Assembly: GCA_043755435.1 (NCBI GenBank)
Contig: JAYUSZ010000318.1
Coordinates: 1-23,701, forward strand
DNA length: 23,701 nt
Origin: JANXSF01 sp043755435
GTDB taxonomy: Bacteria; Acidobacteriota; Terriglobia; Bryobacterales; Bryobacteraceae
Direction of reading: 5' to 3'
Shown: piece by piece, positions 22,648 to 23,701 of the stretch
How the letters are laid out: each line of letters starts with the position of its first letter
How positions within the stretch are numbered: the stretch's first letter is position 1
Notes under the pieces: generated by a model
What the model was told of the DNA's origin: nothing
The model's input: the letters and a program-made list of their open reading frames with translations, nothing else
Databases searched by the model: none
Made by a program: the position numbers and the translations under genes

Positions 22648-23701
22648 ATGAATCGCCGCTTAAAACTAATTGTTATCGCTTTTTCTTTCCTGCTGGTTAG
22701 TGCCCTGCTTGCGGGTGCCATGGCTAGCAAAACTGCCAGCCCTGAAGAGACTTACCGGCATATGGGTGTGTTCAGCGAAGTGCTCAGCCGCATTAAGAGC
22801 GAGTACGTTGAGGAACCCAACATGAGTGTGGTCAACCTGGGTGCAATTAATGGGCTGCTTGAATCGCTGGATCCTTATGCCAGCTATATGAGCGCCGATC
22901 AATACAAAAAGTATCAGAACGAGTTAAACGCGAAGAAAGCCAATCTTGGAATGCGGATGGCCAAGCGGTACAGTATGTTCTCTATCATCGACTCGGTTCC
23001 TGGATCACCGGCGGCGAAAGCTGGATTGGGAACGGGTGACATGGTGGAAGCCATCAACGGTGTTTCCACAAGAGACATGCCATTGGCTTATGCCGACATT
23101 ATGTTTCAAGGTGAACCGGGTTCAACCATTGAGTTGACAGTGTTGCGTTTCCGCAAGCCAGAACCGCAGAAGATCACTCTTACCCGGGCAATGTTCGCTA
23201 TGCCTCCTGTTACCTCGAAGATGCTGGACAACGGGGTTGGGCTGATCCGCACAAATAGCTTGGGTGACGGTCGTGTGGCTGAAATTGCGAGCGCAGTGCA
23301 AAGCTTGGCTAAGCAAGGTGCGAAGAAGCTTGTGCTTGACTTGCGGCATTGTGCTGCAGGCAGCCCAGTTGAAGGTGCGGCATTAGCGAACTTGTTCATG
23401 GACAAAGGAACCATCACTTATCTGATGGGACAGAAGAACGCCCGGCAGAATTTTGATGCCGATGCGAGCAAGCAAATTTGGAAAGACGGATTAGTGGTGA
23501 TCACCAATCGTGGAACTGCTGGTGGTGCTGAGGTGGCAGCGGCTGCGTTGATGGAATCAAAGCGTGCTGAAGTTGTGGGAGAGCGTACCTACGGGGACGC
23601 AGGCCTGCGCAAGGCTGTGACCATGGATGACGGTGCTGCCGTGATTCTTACTGTGGCCAAGTACTACACGCCGGCTGGCAAGGCAATCCAGGATACGGCC
23701 G
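22648..23701 (+). CDS. S41/CtpA-like protein with PDZ domain, catalytic residues replaced (3' partial)
   Basis: The frame is open to the right edge, 351 codons visible. An N-terminal hydrophobic segment (about 5-27, LIVIAFSFLLVSALLAGAMA) exports or anchors it. A helical segment follows, then a PDZ domain (about 90-175, with VPGSPAAKAGLGTGDMVEAI), then the S41 core (from about 180, with LVLDLR and AEVVGERTYG). In carboxyl-terminal processing proteases the nucleophile is the third residue of SASASE and the general-base lysine lies 25 residues on, in GK. The aligned words here are TAGGAE and GD, so these positions are Gly292 and Asp317. The usual LDLRxNPGG is LDLRHCAAG. The fold is kept but Ser/Lys chemistry is lost. 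ATG 22648 has GAAGGGG 12 bases upstream; an in-frame GTG is at 22627. Confidence 0.88.
   Translation, partial: MNRRLKLIVIAFSFLLVSALLAGAMASKTASPEETYRHMGVFSEVLSRIKSEYVEEPNMSVVNLGAINGLLESLDPYASYMSADQYKKYQNELNAKKANLGMRMAKRYSMFSIIDSVPGSPAAKAGLGTGDMVEAINGVSTRDMPLAYADIMFQGEPGSTIELTVLRFRKPEPQKITLTRAMFAMPPVTSKMLDNGVGLIRTNSLGDGRVAEIASAVQSLAKQGAKKLVLDLRHCAAGSPVEGAALANLFMDKGTITYLMGQKNARQNFDADASKQIWKDGLVVITNRGTAGGAEVAAAALMESKRAEVVGERTYGDAGLRKAVTMDDGAAVILTVAKYYTPAGKAIQDTA

Noticed and set aside
22666..22902. 78-codon minus-strand frame opposite the S41-like gene
   Set aside because: Antisense to the signal segment and following conserved part of the S41-like gene; no motif.

Overview
The window looks like a chromosomal segment of an Acidobacteriota bacterium, most likely a Solibacter/Bryobacter-type member. 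This is an inference from the mix of genes: a PEP-CTERM protein, a very large secreted protein combining c-type haem motifs with helical repeats, a single-chain indolepyruvate:ferredoxin oxidoreductase, a split transketolase, and a degenerate S41 peptidase. There is no rRNA or other phylogenetic marker beyond pheS/pheT to confirm it. GC is moderate, coding density is very high, and many junctions are ATGA, TAATG or TAAATG. I saw no tRNA, rRNA, CRISPR array, insertion sequence or prophage gene.

Layout: (1) 1-826, the 3' end of metH (AdoMet-dependent reactivation domain), convergent with (2) a leftward five-gene unit at 4868-809: transketolase N half, transketolase C half, a sensor-less NarX-type histidine kinase, a NarL-type response regulator and an amidohydrolase. 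(3) 4988-9473, a rightward unit: unknown helical protein, ankyrin-repeat protein, pheS, pheT. The ankyrin and pheS genes overlap by ATGA. (4) 16760-9430, a leftward pair: a 1324-residue exported di-haem/PPC/toroid/HEAT-like protein whose stop overlaps the start of a fused indolepyruvate:ferredoxin oxidoreductase. The latter overlaps the pheT tail by 44 bases. (5) 16852-18523, a rightward ECF sigma unit: sigma factor, single-pass membrane protein, exported protein resembling a secretin N-domain. (6) 18566-21000, a zinc polyol-type dehydrogenase overlapping a rhamnulokinase-like FGGY kinase, closed by a strong bidirectional terminator at 21007-21030. (7) 21895-21065, a leftward PEP-CTERM protein with a near-consensus sigma-70 promoter and a dyad at its predicted start site. 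(8) 21896-22647, the only long noncoding stretch, with several inverted and direct repeats. (9) 22648 to the right edge, an S41/CtpA-like protein that lacks both catalytic residues.

The genes are mostly central metabolism and translation (methionine, pentose phosphate, Phe-tRNA charging, 2-oxoacid oxidation, sugar or polyol use) mixed with poorly characterised envelope modules. The candidates for undescribed biology are the pseudo-protease, the sigma/membrane/secretin-N unit, the giant cytochrome coupled to the oxidoreductase, and the transketolase/two-component/amidohydrolase operon.
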